From: Actinokineospora bangkokensis
GTDB lineage: Bacteria; Actinomycetota; Actinomycetes; Mycobacteriales; Pseudonocardiaceae
DNA: 64,000 bases
Direction of reading: 5' to 3'
Assembly: GCF_001940455.1 (NCBI RefSeq)
Contig: NZ_MKQR01000016.1
Span: forward strand, 31,125-95,124
Notes under the pieces: model-generated
What the model was told of the DNA's origin: nothing
Database searches by the model: none
What the model saw: the letters and a program-made list of their open reading frames with translations, nothing else
Translations under genes and position numbers: made by a program
Shown here: positions 25,351 through 34,142 of the stretch, one piece after another
Position numbering within the stretch: the first letter of the stretch is position 1
How the letters are laid out: the number at the start of each line of letters is the position of its first letter

Positions 25351-26030
25351 AGGACTCTCCTCAAGCGGCGTAGCGGACACCGCCCACGCCATCGACCCCC
25401 GAACCCCCCGCGTAACACCAAACCGGAATGTTCGGACAACTGCCGCAGCCCACCCCCGCAACCGGCTCACCCACCCCACCCCGAAAGGCCCTATCTCCCG
25501 CTCATCGAGACACCCACCCCCTCCTTCCCCCTCCCTCTCCCCTCCCTCTCCTTCTCTCCCCTCCCCCCACCCCCGACCCTCCCCCCACCCCCACGACGCC
25601 GAAGGCGAGCCCCCTGGTCCCTAAAGCCGTCGTTCGGCCAACGCACCCGCTCCCCGCAACCCACCGCGCCCAGCCCCACCAACCCCCCGGCACACCCAAC
25701 ACCGCTCAACTGACCAACCAGTCACGGCGTTGCTCAGACCCCCCGGCCTGACCCAGTCCCGGCCGCTCGTAACTCGGTGGAGGCGGTGTCCAGGGTGGGC
25801 GAAGCCCATCGCGAAGCGACGCCGAAGGCGCCCTTGACTCCGCCTCCACCGAGTTACACACTCGCGGCCCCCGAGGACAGGCCCCCACGCGAGCGGCCCC
25901 TCAAGCGAGCCCACGAAGACACACCCACACGCGCCCGATGTGCGCGAATGCGCCACTTCTGTCGCCCCCCACCCGTATCTTGGCCACGTCGTCCACCCCC
26001 GGACGGCGGTCGGTGCGGCAGGAGCACGTC
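25351..26030. other. 680-bp divergent intergenic region between two toxin operons
   Basis: No gene is supported. It should hold the promoters of both Rhs operons; no clear -35/-10 pair was identified. It contains a homopyrimidine-rich tract (about 25508-25600, plus strand almost only C and T, with CCCTCCC-type runs) and a long inverted repeat at 25769-25857. Short open frames here are C-rich and have no ribosome-binding site. Confidence 0.6.
25769..25857. repeat. Long inverted repeat
   Basis: 27-bp arms (25769-25795 and 25831-25857) match over an 18-bp perfect outer part, GTAACTCGGTGGAGGCGG, and over most of the inner 9 bp. The 35-nt loop contains smaller dyads (GGGCGAAGCCC; CGCGAAGCG). No T-run follows it. 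It could be a terminator, a cruciform, or a remnant of a small mobile repeat. Confidence 0.7.
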
Positions 26031-26492
26031 ATGTCGGATCCTTTGGCCAACGTCCAGCGCCTGGTGGACGAGTGGGAGCGGGACGCGGTGGAGAAGGCCG
26101 CGCGCTACGAGGCGATGCGGCAGGAGGTGGAGCGCATCTCGCTGACCGGGTCGGCCGCGGAGGGGGCGGTGCGGGTGACCGTGGGGTCGAACGGCATCCC
26201 GAGCGGGGTGGAGATGACCGACCGGGTGTCGCGGATGCAGCCGCAGGAGATCGCCGCGGCGGTGCTGGCGGCGATGCGGGACGCGCAGTCGCGGTACCCG
26301 GCGGAGCTGGCGCGGGTGGTCGGGGAGACGGTCGGGGACACCGAGGCCGGGCGCCACATCGTGGCGACGGCGGAGCGCAACTTCCCGCCGCCGGAGGACC
26401 CGGGTGGGGAACTGGGCGGCGCTGGGCCGCGTCCACGACGGGACGGGCCGGACGACGACGGCGACTTCAGCGATCGGAGCTTCATGCGATGA
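26031..26492 (+). CDS. YbaB/EbfC-family protein of a type VII-linked operon
   Basis: 153 aa. ATG 26031 has AGGAG upstream. The helix-strand pattern VQRLVDEWERDAVEKAARYEAMRQEVERISLTGSAAEGAVRVTVGSNGIPSGVEMTDRV is the YbaB/EbfC fold, and the tail is acidic and disordered (RRDGPDDDGDFSDRSFMR). In actinomycetes such proteins often head operons with WXG-like and EspC-like genes and large effectors, perhaps as a chaperone or adaptor; DNA binding is known for some YbaB members. It overlaps the next start by ATGA, so the operon is tightly coupled. Confidence 0.8.
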   Translation: MSDPLANVQRLVDEWERDAVEKAARYEAMRQEVERISLTGSAAEGAVRVTVGSNGIPSGVEMTDRVSRMQPQEIAAAVLAAMRDAQSRYPAELARVVGETVGDTEAGRHIVATAERNFPPPEDPGGELGGAGPRPRRDGPDDDGDFSDRSFMR

Positions 26493-26803
26493 CCGCCCCC
26501 GACGGCTACGGCGTCCTCACCGGGGAGTTGGACGCCCTCGCGGGCCGGGTCGACGGCCTGGCCGACCGGCTGCGCACGGCCACCGACGCCGCCCGGTCGG
26601 TGGCCATGAACGACAGCGCCTACGGCGTGGTGTGCCAGCCGTTCGCCGCGCTGCTGCAACCGTTCGAGCAGCTGGGCGTGGACGCGCTCGCCCAGGCGGG
26701 CGAGACGGTCACCGAGCACGCGGCGAAGGTGCGCGGCGCGGCGCGGGCCTACGACGCCAACGAGGTGTCCGAGGCGAGCCGGTTCGACGGGATGGTCCGA
26801 TGA
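26489..26803 (+). CDS. EspC-like (DUF2580) type VII secretion-associated protein
   Basis: 104 aa, helical hairpin size, with VLTGELDALAGRVDGLADRLRTATDAARSVAMNDSAYGVVCQPFAALLQPFEQLGVDALAQAGETVTEHAAKVRGAARAYDANE. The pattern (two long helices, central YGVVCQPF) is that of the ESX-1 secretion-associated EspC / DUF2580 family. Such proteins act as secretion partners for larger substrates. It overlaps both neighbours by 4 bp (ATGA), so the three proteins are probably made in matched amounts. The downstream Rhs protein is the presumed co-substrate. Confidence 0.78.
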   Translation: MTAPDGYGVLTGELDALAGRVDGLADRLRTATDAARSVAMNDSAYGVVCQPFAALLQPFEQLGVDALAQAGETVTEHAAKVRGAARAYDANEVSEASRFDGMVR

Positions 26804-29800
26804 CGAACCCGCTGGTGGCCGCCCCGAAGTCCGACACCACCGCCGTGACCGGCATCGGCATCGCCGAGGCGTGCACCGACCTGGCCTCGGGCATCAGCAG
26901 CGGCGACTGGGTCGAGGCGGGCATCGGCGCGGTCGGCGTGGGCCTGGAAGTGCTGTCCATGGTGATCGACCCGGTCGGCACCGTGGCCTCCTACGGGGTG
27001 TCCTGGCTGATCGAGCACGTGCAGCCGCTCAAGGACGCCCTGGACTGGTTCGCGGGCGACCCGCCGGTCATCCGCTCGTTCTCCGAGACCTGGGCCAACA
27101 TCGCCGCCGAGGTCGGCGGGGTGGCGGGCGACCTCGGCGGCGAGGGCGGCGGCGGTGCCCAGCAGTGGCGCGGGGAGGCCGCCGACGCCTTCCGCCGCGG
27201 CAGCGCCGAGGCCGCCGACGCGATCTCCGGGGCGGGCGCGCTGGCCGACGGCGTCTCCGCCGGTGTGATGATCATGGGCGAGGTCGTCGCCGCGGTCCGC
27301 GAGCTGATCAGGGACCTGGTCGCCGAGGTGGTCGGCAAGCTCATCACCTGGGCGCTGGAGGCGGTGGCCACCCTGGGCCTGGCCACCCCGGTGATCGTCG
27401 CGCAGGCCTCGGCCACCGTCGCCAGGGTCACCAACCGGATCGCGGACCTGGTGCGCAAGCTGGTCAAGACGATCGGCAACGTCACGCCGCGGCTGCGCAA
27501 GGTCGTCGACAAGCTCGGCGAGATCATGGAGAAGCTGCGCGGCCTGGCCCGCCGCGCCGACGCCCCCGGCGGCACCACCCCGTCGAGCGCCGCCCCCAGC
27601 GCCCCGCACGCCGACGCCCCCACCGTGCGCGGCGGCGACGCCCCCACCAGCCCGTCCGGCGCGGGTCCGGACGCCGTCACCCCCTCGGGCAGCACGTCGC
27701 CGTCCGGGTCGAGCAGCCCCGGCAGCTCCCCGGACACCAGCCCGAACCGCCCCGCCGACCCGAACGACACCCGCACCCCCGAACCGGACCGGGTGTGCGA
27801 GAACGACCCCATCGACGTCATCACCGGCGAGATGGTGCTCGCCCAGACCGACGTCGACCTGCCGGGCGTGCTGCCGCTGGTGCTCAACCGCACGCACGTG
27901 TCCTCCTACCGCGCGGGCCGGGTGTTCGGGCCGTCCTGGGCGTCCACGCTGGACCAGCGGCTGGAGTTCGACGCCCGCGGCGTGCTGCTGCTGGCCGACG
28001 ACGGCGTGGTGCTGGTGTACCCGTCGCCGCCCGTCGAGGGGTCGGTGCTGCCCGAGGTGGGCCCGCGCTGGCCGCTGTCGCGCACCGCGGACGGGTACGC
28101 CGTGCGCCTGCGCGGGTCGGGCCGCACCCTGCGCTTCGCGCCATCGGGCCTGCTCAGCGCCCTGGTCGACGACAACGGCAACCGGGTGGAGTTCGACCGC
28201 GACGCGGCGGGCACGCCCACCGCGGTGCGGCACAGCGGCGGCTACCACGTCGAGGTGCGCAGCGACCGCGGCCGGGTCACCGCGCTGCGGCTGCGCGGCG
28301 CCGACGCCACCATCGCCCGTTTCGGCTACGACGGCGACCGGCTCACCGAGGTGCACAACTCCTCGGGCAGGCCGATGCGCTTCGCCTACGACCACGCGGG
28401 CCGGATCACCCAGTGGACCGACCGCAACGGCGAGTGGTACCGCTACCGCTACGACGCCGAGGGCCGCTGCGTCGGCAACGAGGGCTCCGGCGGCTTCCTC
28501 GACGGCACCTTCACCTACGACGGCGACCGCACCACCTTCACCGACGCGCTCGGCGCCACCACCACCTACACCCACGACGCGCGCCGCCGCCTGGTCTCGC
28601 GCACCGACCCCCTCGGCGGCACCGTGCGCCAGGAGTGGGACGAGCAGGACCGGCTGGTGGCCCGCACCGACGAGCTCGGCGGGGTCACCCGGTTCGAGTA
28701 CGGCGAGTCCGGCGACCTGGTGGCCACCACCCGCCCGGACGGCGCCCGCGCGCTGGCCGAGCACGACGCCGAGGGCCGGGTCACCGCGTTCGTCGCCCCG
28801 GACGGCGGGGTGTGGCGGCAGCGCTTCGACGAGCGCGGCAACCTCGTCGCCGCCACCGACCCGGCGGGCGCGGTCACCTCCTACGGCTATGACGAGCGCG
28901 GCCACCGCCGCTCGGTGGTCGACGCGCTCGGCGGGGTGCGCCGGATCGAGACCGACGGGGCGGGCCTGCCCGTCGCGGTCACCGACCCGACCGGCGCCAC
29001 CACCCGCTACCTGCGCGACCCGTTCGGCCGGGCCGCGGCGGTGGTCGACCCGGTGGGCGGGCGCACCGAGTACACCTGGACGGTCGAGGGCAGCCCGCTC
29101 ACCCGCACCCGCCCGGACGGCGGCACCGAGCGCTGGGGCTACGACGCCGAGGGCAACGAGGTCGAGCACGTCGACGCCGCGGGCCGCACCCGCCGGGTCA
29201 GCAGCACGCACTTCAACCTGCCCGCCGCCGAGGTGCGCCCGGACGGCACCACCGTGCGCTTCGGCTACGACCGCGCCCTGCGGCTGACCTCGGTCACCAA
29301 CGGCGAGGGCCTGGTCTGGCACTACGAGTACGACGCCGCGGGCAGGCTGGTGCGCGAGGTCGACTTCAACGGCAGGGTGCTGGCCTACCGGCACGACGCC
29401 GCGGGCAGGCTCGTCGAGCGGGTCAACGGCGCCGGGCAGGTCACCACCTTCACCCGCGACGCGCTGGGCAACGTCGTCGAGCGGCGCAGCGGCGACGCGG
29501 TCACCACCTACGAGCACGACGAGCTGGGCAGGCTCACCCGGGCCCGCAACGGCGACGCCGAGCTGGTCATGACGCACGACGCGCTGGGCCGGGTGCTCAC
29601 CGAGACCGTCAACGGCCGCACCGTGACCTCCGCCTACGACCCGCTCGGCCGCCGGGTGCTGCGCCGCACGCCCACCGGCGCGCAGGCGTCGTGGTCCTAC
29701 GACGCCGCGGGGCGCCCGGTGGCGCTGGGCACCGGGGGCCGGTCGGTGGAGTTCGCCTACGACCCGGCGGGTCAGGAGGTGAGCCGGTCGGTGGGCGCCG

Positions 29801-31206
29801 TGCAGCTCACCCAGGCCTGGGACGCCAACCACCGGCTCGTCGCCAGGACCACCCGGGTCGGCGGGCGGGAGCTGCGCCGCAGGCAGTTCGCCTACCTGCC
29901 CGACGACACCCTCGCCGCCGTCCGCGACACCGCGGGCCCGTCCCGCGACTACCAGGTCGACCCGATGGGCCGGGTCACCGCCGTCGACGGCCCCGGCTGG
30001 CAGGAGCGCTACGCCTACGACGCGGCGGGCAACGTCGTCACCGGGGACTCGTCCTACACCGGCACCCTGGTGCGCACCGCGGGCGACGCCCGCTACGAGC
30101 ACGACGGGCAGGGCCGGGTGGTGCTGCGGCAGCGCAAGCGGCTGTCCCGCAAGCCCGACACCTGGCACTACCAGTGGGACGCCGACGACCGGCTGGTGGG
30201 CGTGCGCACCCCGGACGGCACCCGCTGGTCGTACCTGCACGACCCGCTGGGCCGCCGGATCGCCAAGCTGCGGTGGGGCCCCGACAGCACCGGCGGCCCC
30301 GACAGCTCCGATAGCACCGGCAGCACCGGCAGCACCGTCGTCGAGCGCACCGACTTCACCTGGGACGGGTCGGTGCTCGCCGAGCAGGTGCACTCCGGTG
30401 GCCGCGCGACCACCTGGGAGTTCGAGCAGGACAGCTTCCGCCCGATCACCCAGCTCGACCGCGCCGACACCGGGCAGGGCTGGGTCGACCAGCGGTTCTA
30501 CGCGATCGTCACCGACCTGGTGGGCACCCCGACCGAGCTGCTCGACGACACCGGCGCGCAGGCGTGGCGGGCGGAGTCGACGCTGTGGGGCGTGCCCGCG
30601 GCCCGGTCGGGCACCGCCGACACCCCGCTGCGCTTCCCCGGCCAGTACCACGACGCCGAGACCGGGCTGCACTACAACTACCTGCGCTACTACGACCCGC
30701 TGGCCGCCCGCTACACCAGCCCGGACCCGCTGGGCCTGTTCGGCGGCCCGTCCCCGCACGGCTACGTGCACAACCCGACCGGCTGGACCGACGCGCTCGG
30801 CCTCACCGAGACCTCCGACATCGAGTTCCTGGACCCGAACACCATCAACTTCTCCCAGCGCACCATCACAGCCAACGAGTACGCCGAGGCCATGCGCAAC
30901 GGCGACTGGCGCTGGGACGAGTCCCCGGTGCGGGTCATGGAGGTCGACGGGCAGCTGGTCAGCTACGACAACCGCAGGCTCGACGCGGCCCGCGAGGCCG
31001 GGGTGCCGGTGGGGGTGCAGCGGGTCGACCCCAACGCCCCGCACCCGGACTCCACCACCGGCAAGACCTGGGCGGACAAGTTCCGCGAGCGCTTCAACGA
31101 CCCCCGCAACCGGCTCAACGGCGAACCGGTGCCCAACACCGGGCTCAACGACAGACCCACGTCCCTGCCCCCCGGGTGCGGCGGCGGCAGGCGGAGGCGG
31201 CGGTGA
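26800..31206 (+). CDS. Type VII-linked Rhs polymorphic toxin with ParB-like C-terminus
   Basis: 1468 aa. There is no Sec signal. The N-terminal 250 residues are a helical WXG-type module (WANIAAEVGGVAGDL ... QQWRGEAADAFRRG, W-x-G near residue 122) with hydrophobic helices, then a Pro/Ser/Thr linker (about 255-327). DUF6531 follows (DPIDVITGEMVLAQTDVDLPGVLPLVLNRTHVSSY), then YD repeats (about 490-1150) and the Rhs core NYLRYYDPLAARYTSPDPLGLFGG (about 1295-1318). The 135-residue toxin tip reads NFSQRTITANEYAEAMRNGDW, SPVRVMEVDGQLVSYDNRRLDAAREAG: a ParB/sulfiredoxin-like fold as in Tox-ParBL1 nucleases. The end is cationic (GGGRRRRR). Target is probably nucleic acid or nucleotide; this is inferred. 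Confidence 0.87.
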   Translation: MTNPLVAAPKSDTTAVTGIGIAEACTDLASGISSGDWVEAGIGAVGVGLEVLSMVIDPVGTVASYGVSWLIEHVQPLKDALDWFAGDPPVIRSFSETWANIAAEVGGVAGDLGGEGGGGAQQWRGEAADAFRRGSAEAADAISGAGALADGVSAGVMIMGEVVAAVRELIRDLVAEVVGKLITWALEAVATLGLATPVIVAQASATVARVTNRIADLVRKLVKTIGNVTPRLRKVVDKLGEIMEKLRGLARRADAPGGTTPSSAAPSAPHADAPTVRGGDAPTSPSGAGPDAVTPSGSTSPSGSSSPGSSPDTSPNRPADPNDTRTPEPDRVCENDPIDVITGEMVLAQTDVDLPGVLPLVLNRTHVSSYRAGRVFGPSWASTLDQRLEFDARGVLLLADDGVVLVYPSPPVEGSVLPEVGPRWPLSRTADGYAVRLRGSGRTLRFAPSGLLSALVDDNGNRVEFDRDAAGTPTAVRHSGGYHVEVRSDRGRVTALRLRGADATIARFGYDGDRLTEVHNSSGRPMRFAYDHAGRITQWTDRNGEWYRYRYDAEGRCVGNEGSGGFLDGTFTYDGDRTTFTDALGATTTYTHDARRRLVSRTDPLGGTVRQEWDEQDRLVARTDELGGVTRFEYGESGDLVATTRPDGARALAEHDAEGRVTAFVAPDGGVWRQRFDERGNLVAATDPAGAVTSYGYDERGHRRSVVDALGGVRRIETDGAGLPVAVTDPTGATTRYLRDPFGRAAAVVDPVGGRTEYTWTVEGSPLTRTRPDGGTERWGYDAEGNEVEHVDAAGRTRRVSSTHFNLPAAEVRPDGTTVRFGYDRALRLTSVTNGEGLVWHYEYDAAGRLVREVDFNGRVLAYRHDAAGRLVERVNGAGQVTTFTRDALGNVVERRSGDAVTTYEHDELGRLTRARNGDAELVMTHDALGRVLTETVNGRTVTSAYDPLGRRVLRRTPTGAQASWSYDAAGRPVALGTGGRSVEFAYDPAGQEVSRSVGAVQLTQAWDANHRLVARTTRVGGRELRRRQFAYLPDDTLAAVRDTAGPSRDYQVDPMGRVTAVDGPGWQERYAYDAAGNVVTGDSSYTGTLVRTAGDARYEHDGQGRVVLRQRKRLSRKPDTWHYQWDADDRLVGVRTPDGTRWSYLHDPLGRRIAKLRWGPDSTGGPDSSDSTGSTGSTVVERTDFTWDGSVLAEQVHSGGRATTWEFEQDSFRPITQLDRADTGQGWVDQRFYAIVTDLVGTPTELLDDTGAQAWRAESTLWGVPAARSGTADTPLRFPGQYHDAETGLHYNYLRYYDPLAARYTSPDPLGLFGGPSPHGYVHNPTGWTDALGLTETSDIEFLDPNTINFSQRTITANEYAEAMRNGDWRWDESPVRVMEVDGQLVSYDNRRLDAAREAGVPVGVQRVDPNAPHPDSTTGKTWADKFRERFNDPRNRLNGEPVPNTGLNDRPTSLPPGCGGGRRRRR

Positions 31207-31646
31207 CCTCGATGACCCCGATGACCCCGGTGACCCCGATCCAGCGGCTGTGGGCCGAGGGCAGGCTGCCCATCGAGGACGGCGTCTTCTTCGCCGACGG
31301 CCGCTCCTACGCCGCCGACGTGGTCGACGGCGGCCTGGCGGTGGTCGAGGAGCTCGACCTCGCGCAGGTGCTGGCCGAGGACCCGGACTGGGTCACCGCC
31401 GTCGACGTCCAGCGCGAGGTCCCGATCCCCGGCGGCCTCGTGGTCGGCGGCGAGGGCGCGCACGGCTCCGAGGGCTTCTTCGCCCGCCTCACGGCGGACC
31501 GGTCGCTGGTGTGGGTCTGCTACTTCGCCGAGCACAACCCGTTCCTGGACCTGGTGGTCGACGGCCCCGACCTGGTCGCCACCTCCACCTCGGGGGTCGT
31601 GGTGCGCGTCGCCCTCGACGCCCCGGTGAGCGGCACCGCCGCGTAG
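31203..31646 (+). CDS. Candidate immunity protein for the ParB-like Rhs toxin
   Basis: 147 aa, acidic (pattern VEELDLAQVLAEDPDWVTAVDVQREV), soluble, with no signal. I do not recognise a family; the middle FFARLTADRSLVWVCYFAEHNPFLDLVVDGPDLVATSTSGVVVRVAL looks like a beta-rich sheet, as in several small Imm families. The GTG start overlaps the Rhs stop (GTGA), and an ATG at 31212 is a possible alternative. The position immediately behind the toxin tip and the opposite charge to the basic toxin tail support an immunity role. A hairpin follows its stop codon. Confidence 0.65.
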   Translation: MTSMTPMTPVTPIQRLWAEGRLPIEDGVFFADGRSYAADVVDGGLAVVEELDLAQVLAEDPDWVTAVDVQREVPIPGGLVVGGEGAHGSEGFFARLTADRSLVWVCYFAEHNPFLDLVVDGPDLVATSTSGVVVRVALDAPVSGTAA

Positions 31647-31652
31647 GGGTCG

Positions 31653-31678
31653 GCCTGCGGGTTCCCCTGGCCGCAGGC
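31653..31678 (+). terminator. Hairpin after the toxin-immunity operon
   Basis: GCCTGCGG (31653-31660) and CCGCAGGC (31671-31678) form an 8-bp perfect stem with a 10-nt loop, 7 bp past the stop codon of the immunity gene. No U-tract follows, as is usual in actinomycetes. Confidence 0.55.
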
Positions 31679-31769
31679 GCGTCACGGCTGAACCCGCGCG
31701 GGGCTTCCGGCGGGCGACGCGTGGCTCGGCCGCGGCGGTTCGGTCGTGGGTCGGAGTGGACGACGGCGG

Positions 31770-32960
31770 TCAGGTGCGGGCGTGCCAGGCTTCGTGGGCC
31801 GCGCGGGCGTCGTGGGTCTGGGGGTGGTCGGGGCCCAGCAGGCGCTCGGTGTCGTCGGCCAGGTCCGCGAACGCCTTGGCCGCGGCCGCCGCGTCGCCGG
31901 TGGCGCCGCGGGCCAGGGCGAGGTCGCCGCGGGTCCGCAGGGTCCGGGGGTGGTCCGCGCCCAGGACGCGGGTGTGGGCGGCGAGCAGGGTCTCGTAGGT
32001 GCGGGTCGCCCCGGGGTCGTGGGCGCGCAGTTGCCAGAAGCCGAGCTTGGCGAGGGTGTCGAGGGTGTGGGGGTGCTCGGGGCCGCTGAGGCGGGTGCGG
32101 TCGTCGAGGAGCGCCGCGAGGGCGCTGACGGCCTCGACCGGGGTGGTGAGGCCGCGCTGGTGGGCCAGTTGGGCGCGGGTCTCCAGGGTGTCCGGGTGGT
32201 CGGGGCCCGCCGTGGCGGTGTGGTGGGCCACCAGGGACTCCAGGATGGCGGTGGCCTGGGCGTGGTGGCCCGCCGCGCCCGCCGCCGCGGCGAGGTTGGC
32301 CTGGGTGACCAGCGTGCGCGGGTGCTGGGGGCCCAGGACCTCCACGCAGTCGGTGACCAGCGCGGAGTAGGCCGCCAGCGCCGCGTCCGTCTCGCCCGCC
32401 GCGGTGAGCCAGCGCGCGAGGTTGTTCCGGGTGCCCAGGACCGCCGGGTGGTCCCGGGCCAGCAACCGCAGGGAGTCCTCCAGCAGGGCGCCGGTCAGCG
32501 CGGCCGCCCCCGCCGGGTCGCCCGCCTCCCCCGTCCACGTGGCGACGTTGCTGCGCGCGGCGAGGGTGTGGGCGTGCTCGGGGCCCAGCAGGCGGGTGCA
32601 GGTGGCCAGCAGGTCCTCGAACGCCAGCAGCGCGCCCGCGGCGTCCCCGGCCTCGCCGCGCCAGTACCCCAGGTTGCCCAGCGTGGCGACGGTGGTGGGG
32701 TGGTCGGGGCCGAGCGCCCGCGCGCAGTCGGCGGCCAACCGCTCGAACTCCCCGCGCGCACCGGGGACGTCACCGGTGTTGCCGCGCCACCGGGCGGCCT
32801 CGCCCCGGGTCTGGAGCGCGTCCGGGTGCTCGGCGCCCAGGTCGCGCGCGCACTCGTCGGCCAGCAGCCGGTACGCCCGCGCCGCCTCGGCGTGCCTGCC
32901 GGTGGCGCCCAGCACCGAGGCCGCCGCCAACCGGGCCGTGAACTCCGCTTCGGTCGTCAT
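31770..32960 (-). CDS. Tetratricopeptide-repeat protein, kinesin-light-chain type
   Basis: 396 aa made almost entirely of about nine 42-residue repeats (consensus ..LLGPDHPxTLxTRxNLAxWxGEAGDxAxAxxxFExLLxxCxRV), the TPR_10/TPR_12 style common in actinomycete regulators and NB-ARC proteins. There is no attached ATPase or enzymatic domain, so it is a stand-alone scaffold. ATG 32960 opens MTTEAEFTARLAAASVLGATGRHAEAARAY, itself the first repeat. It is convergent with the toxin-immunity operon. A partner cannot be named. Confidence 0.8.
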   Translation of the reverse strand: MTTEAEFTARLAAASVLGATGRHAEAARAYRLLADECARDLGAEHPDALQTRGEAARWRGNTGDVPGARGEFERLAADCARALGPDHPTTVATLGNLGYWRGEAGDAAGALLAFEDLLATCTRLLGPEHAHTLAARSNVATWTGEAGDPAGAAALTGALLEDSLRLLARDHPAVLGTRNNLARWLTAAGETDAALAAYSALVTDCVEVLGPQHPRTLVTQANLAAAAGAAGHHAQATAILESLVAHHTATAGPDHPDTLETRAQLAHQRGLTTPVEAVSALAALLDDRTRLSGPEHPHTLDTLAKLGFWQLRAHDPGATRTYETLLAAHTRVLGADHPRTLRTRGDLALARGATGDAAAAAKAFADLADDTERLLGPDHPQTHDARAAHEAWHART

Positions 32961-33125
32961 CCCCACCAGGATGCCCGGCCACCGCAGGTGGGTCCGCGGC
33001 GCGCCTGTCGGGCGGGGCGGATGCCCGCTTTGTTTGCCCCTTCGACGTCCCTGTGGACGTCCGCACGAGCTTCCCCCGTCAGTCCACACTGCCCAGCGAG
33101 ACGACCGCGGGGACCTGGCGGGCGG

Positions 33126-34142
33126 TCACGTCGAGGCGCGGACGACCAGGACGGGGTCGAACAGCAGGGCCCGGGACGGGGGTTCGCCCAGCAGGGTGAC
33201 CATCGCGGCGGCCATGTCCTCGACCGGCTGGCGGATGGTGGTCAGGGGCGGGCTGGTGGTGCGGGCGGTCGCGCTGTCGTCGAAGCCGATGACGGCGACG
33301 TCCTCCGGGACGCGCCTGCCCGCGGCCGCCAGGGTGCGCAGTGCCCCCTCGGCCATGACGTCGTTGGCCGCGAAGACGCCGTCCAGCCCCGGGTGGTCCA
33401 GCAGCAGGCGGGCCATCGCCGCCTCGCCGCTGGCCGGGGTGAACCCGCCCTCGGTCACCGCGCAGGCACCCGCGACGCCCTGGAAGCCGCGCAGGCGCTC
33501 CCGACTGGCCCGCACGTCCAGCGGGCCGGTGATCGTGGCGAGCCCGCGGCGGCCGCGCGCCAGCAGGTGCTCGGCCGCGAGCGCCCCGCCCCGCGCGTGG
33601 TCGAGGTCCACGTGCGGGAGCGCGGCGCCCCGGGCCGGGCGGGCGAAGGTCACCGCGGGCAGGCCCGCCTCGGCGCAGGCCACCGGCAGCGGGTCCGCCG
33701 GGTGGGTGGACACGATCAGCGCGCCGCCGAGGGAGCCCTCGGCCAGCGCGGTGAGCACGTCGGAGCGGGCGGCGCCGGTGTCGGCGTGCACGAGCAGCGG
33801 GTAGCGGCCCGTCTCGCCCAGCGCCGCCACCACCCCGCCCGCCGCCCGGCCGAAGAACGGGTCGGCGAACACCTGCGCCGGGGTCGCGTCGTGGGCCCCG
33901 GAGAGCACCAGGGCGACCGCGTCGGTGCGCTTGGTGACCAGGGCCCGCGCCGCCTGGTTGGGGCGGTAGCCGGTGGCGAGCACGGCCTCGTCGACCCGGC
34001 TCCGCAGGTGCGGGTCGACGTTGCGGGTGCCGTTGACGACCCGCGACGCCGTCGCCCGGGAGACCCCCGCCGCCCTGGCGACGTCCTCCAGGGTGGGTTG
34101 CCGCTTCGCGGTTCCCGCCCGCGACGGCGCCGCGCGCCCCAC
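33126..34142 (-). CDS. LacI-family regulator of the glycosidase genes
   Basis: 338 aa. The N-terminal HTH reads PTLEDVARAAGVSRATASRVVNGTRNVDPHLRSRVDEAVLATGYRPNQAARAL, followed by a periplasmic-binding-protein-like sensor domain ending VIGFDDSATARTTSPPLTTIRQPVEDMAAAMVTLLGEP. GTG 34142 shares one base with the TAG stop of the secreted glycosidase gene (TAGTG), so the two are co-transcribed. Two matching palindromes (GGGAGAGCGCTCTCCC) lie before the glycosidase and before the divergent DUF1996 gene and fit the LacI-family operator pattern with a central CG. A sugar inducer released by the glycosidase is likely. Confidence 0.88.
   Translation of the reverse strand: MGRAAPSRAGTAKRQPTLEDVARAAGVSRATASRVVNGTRNVDPHLRSRVDEAVLATGYRPNQAARALVTKRTDAVALVLSGAHDATPAQVFADPFFGRAAGGVVAALGETGRYPLLVHADTGAARSDVLTALAEGSLGGALIVSTHPADPLPVACAEAGLPAVTFARPARGAALPHVDLDHARGGALAAEHLLARGRRGLATITGPLDVRASRERLRGFQGVAGACAVTEGGFTPASGEAAMARLLLDHPGLDGVFAANDVMAEGALRTLAAAGRRVPEDVAVIGFDDSATARTTSPPLTTIRQPVEDMAAAMVTLLGEPPSRALLFDPVLVVRAST

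Noticed and set aside
17881-25713. 2610-codon open frame on the plus strand
   Set aside because: Antisense shadow of the Rhs gene: its product is Arg/Gly/Val/His-rich without domains, while the minus strand gives signal peptide, repeats and toxin tip.
25428-25751. C-rich plus-strand open frames in the toxin intergenic region
   Set aside because: Pro/Ser/Thr-only products, no ribosome-binding site, and they cover the homopyrimidine tract and the left toxin's promoter region.
26749-31044. 1431-codon open frame on the minus strand
   Set aside because: Antisense of the type VII-linked Rhs gene; the composition is that of a GC-rich shadow and the plus strand encodes clear YD repeats.
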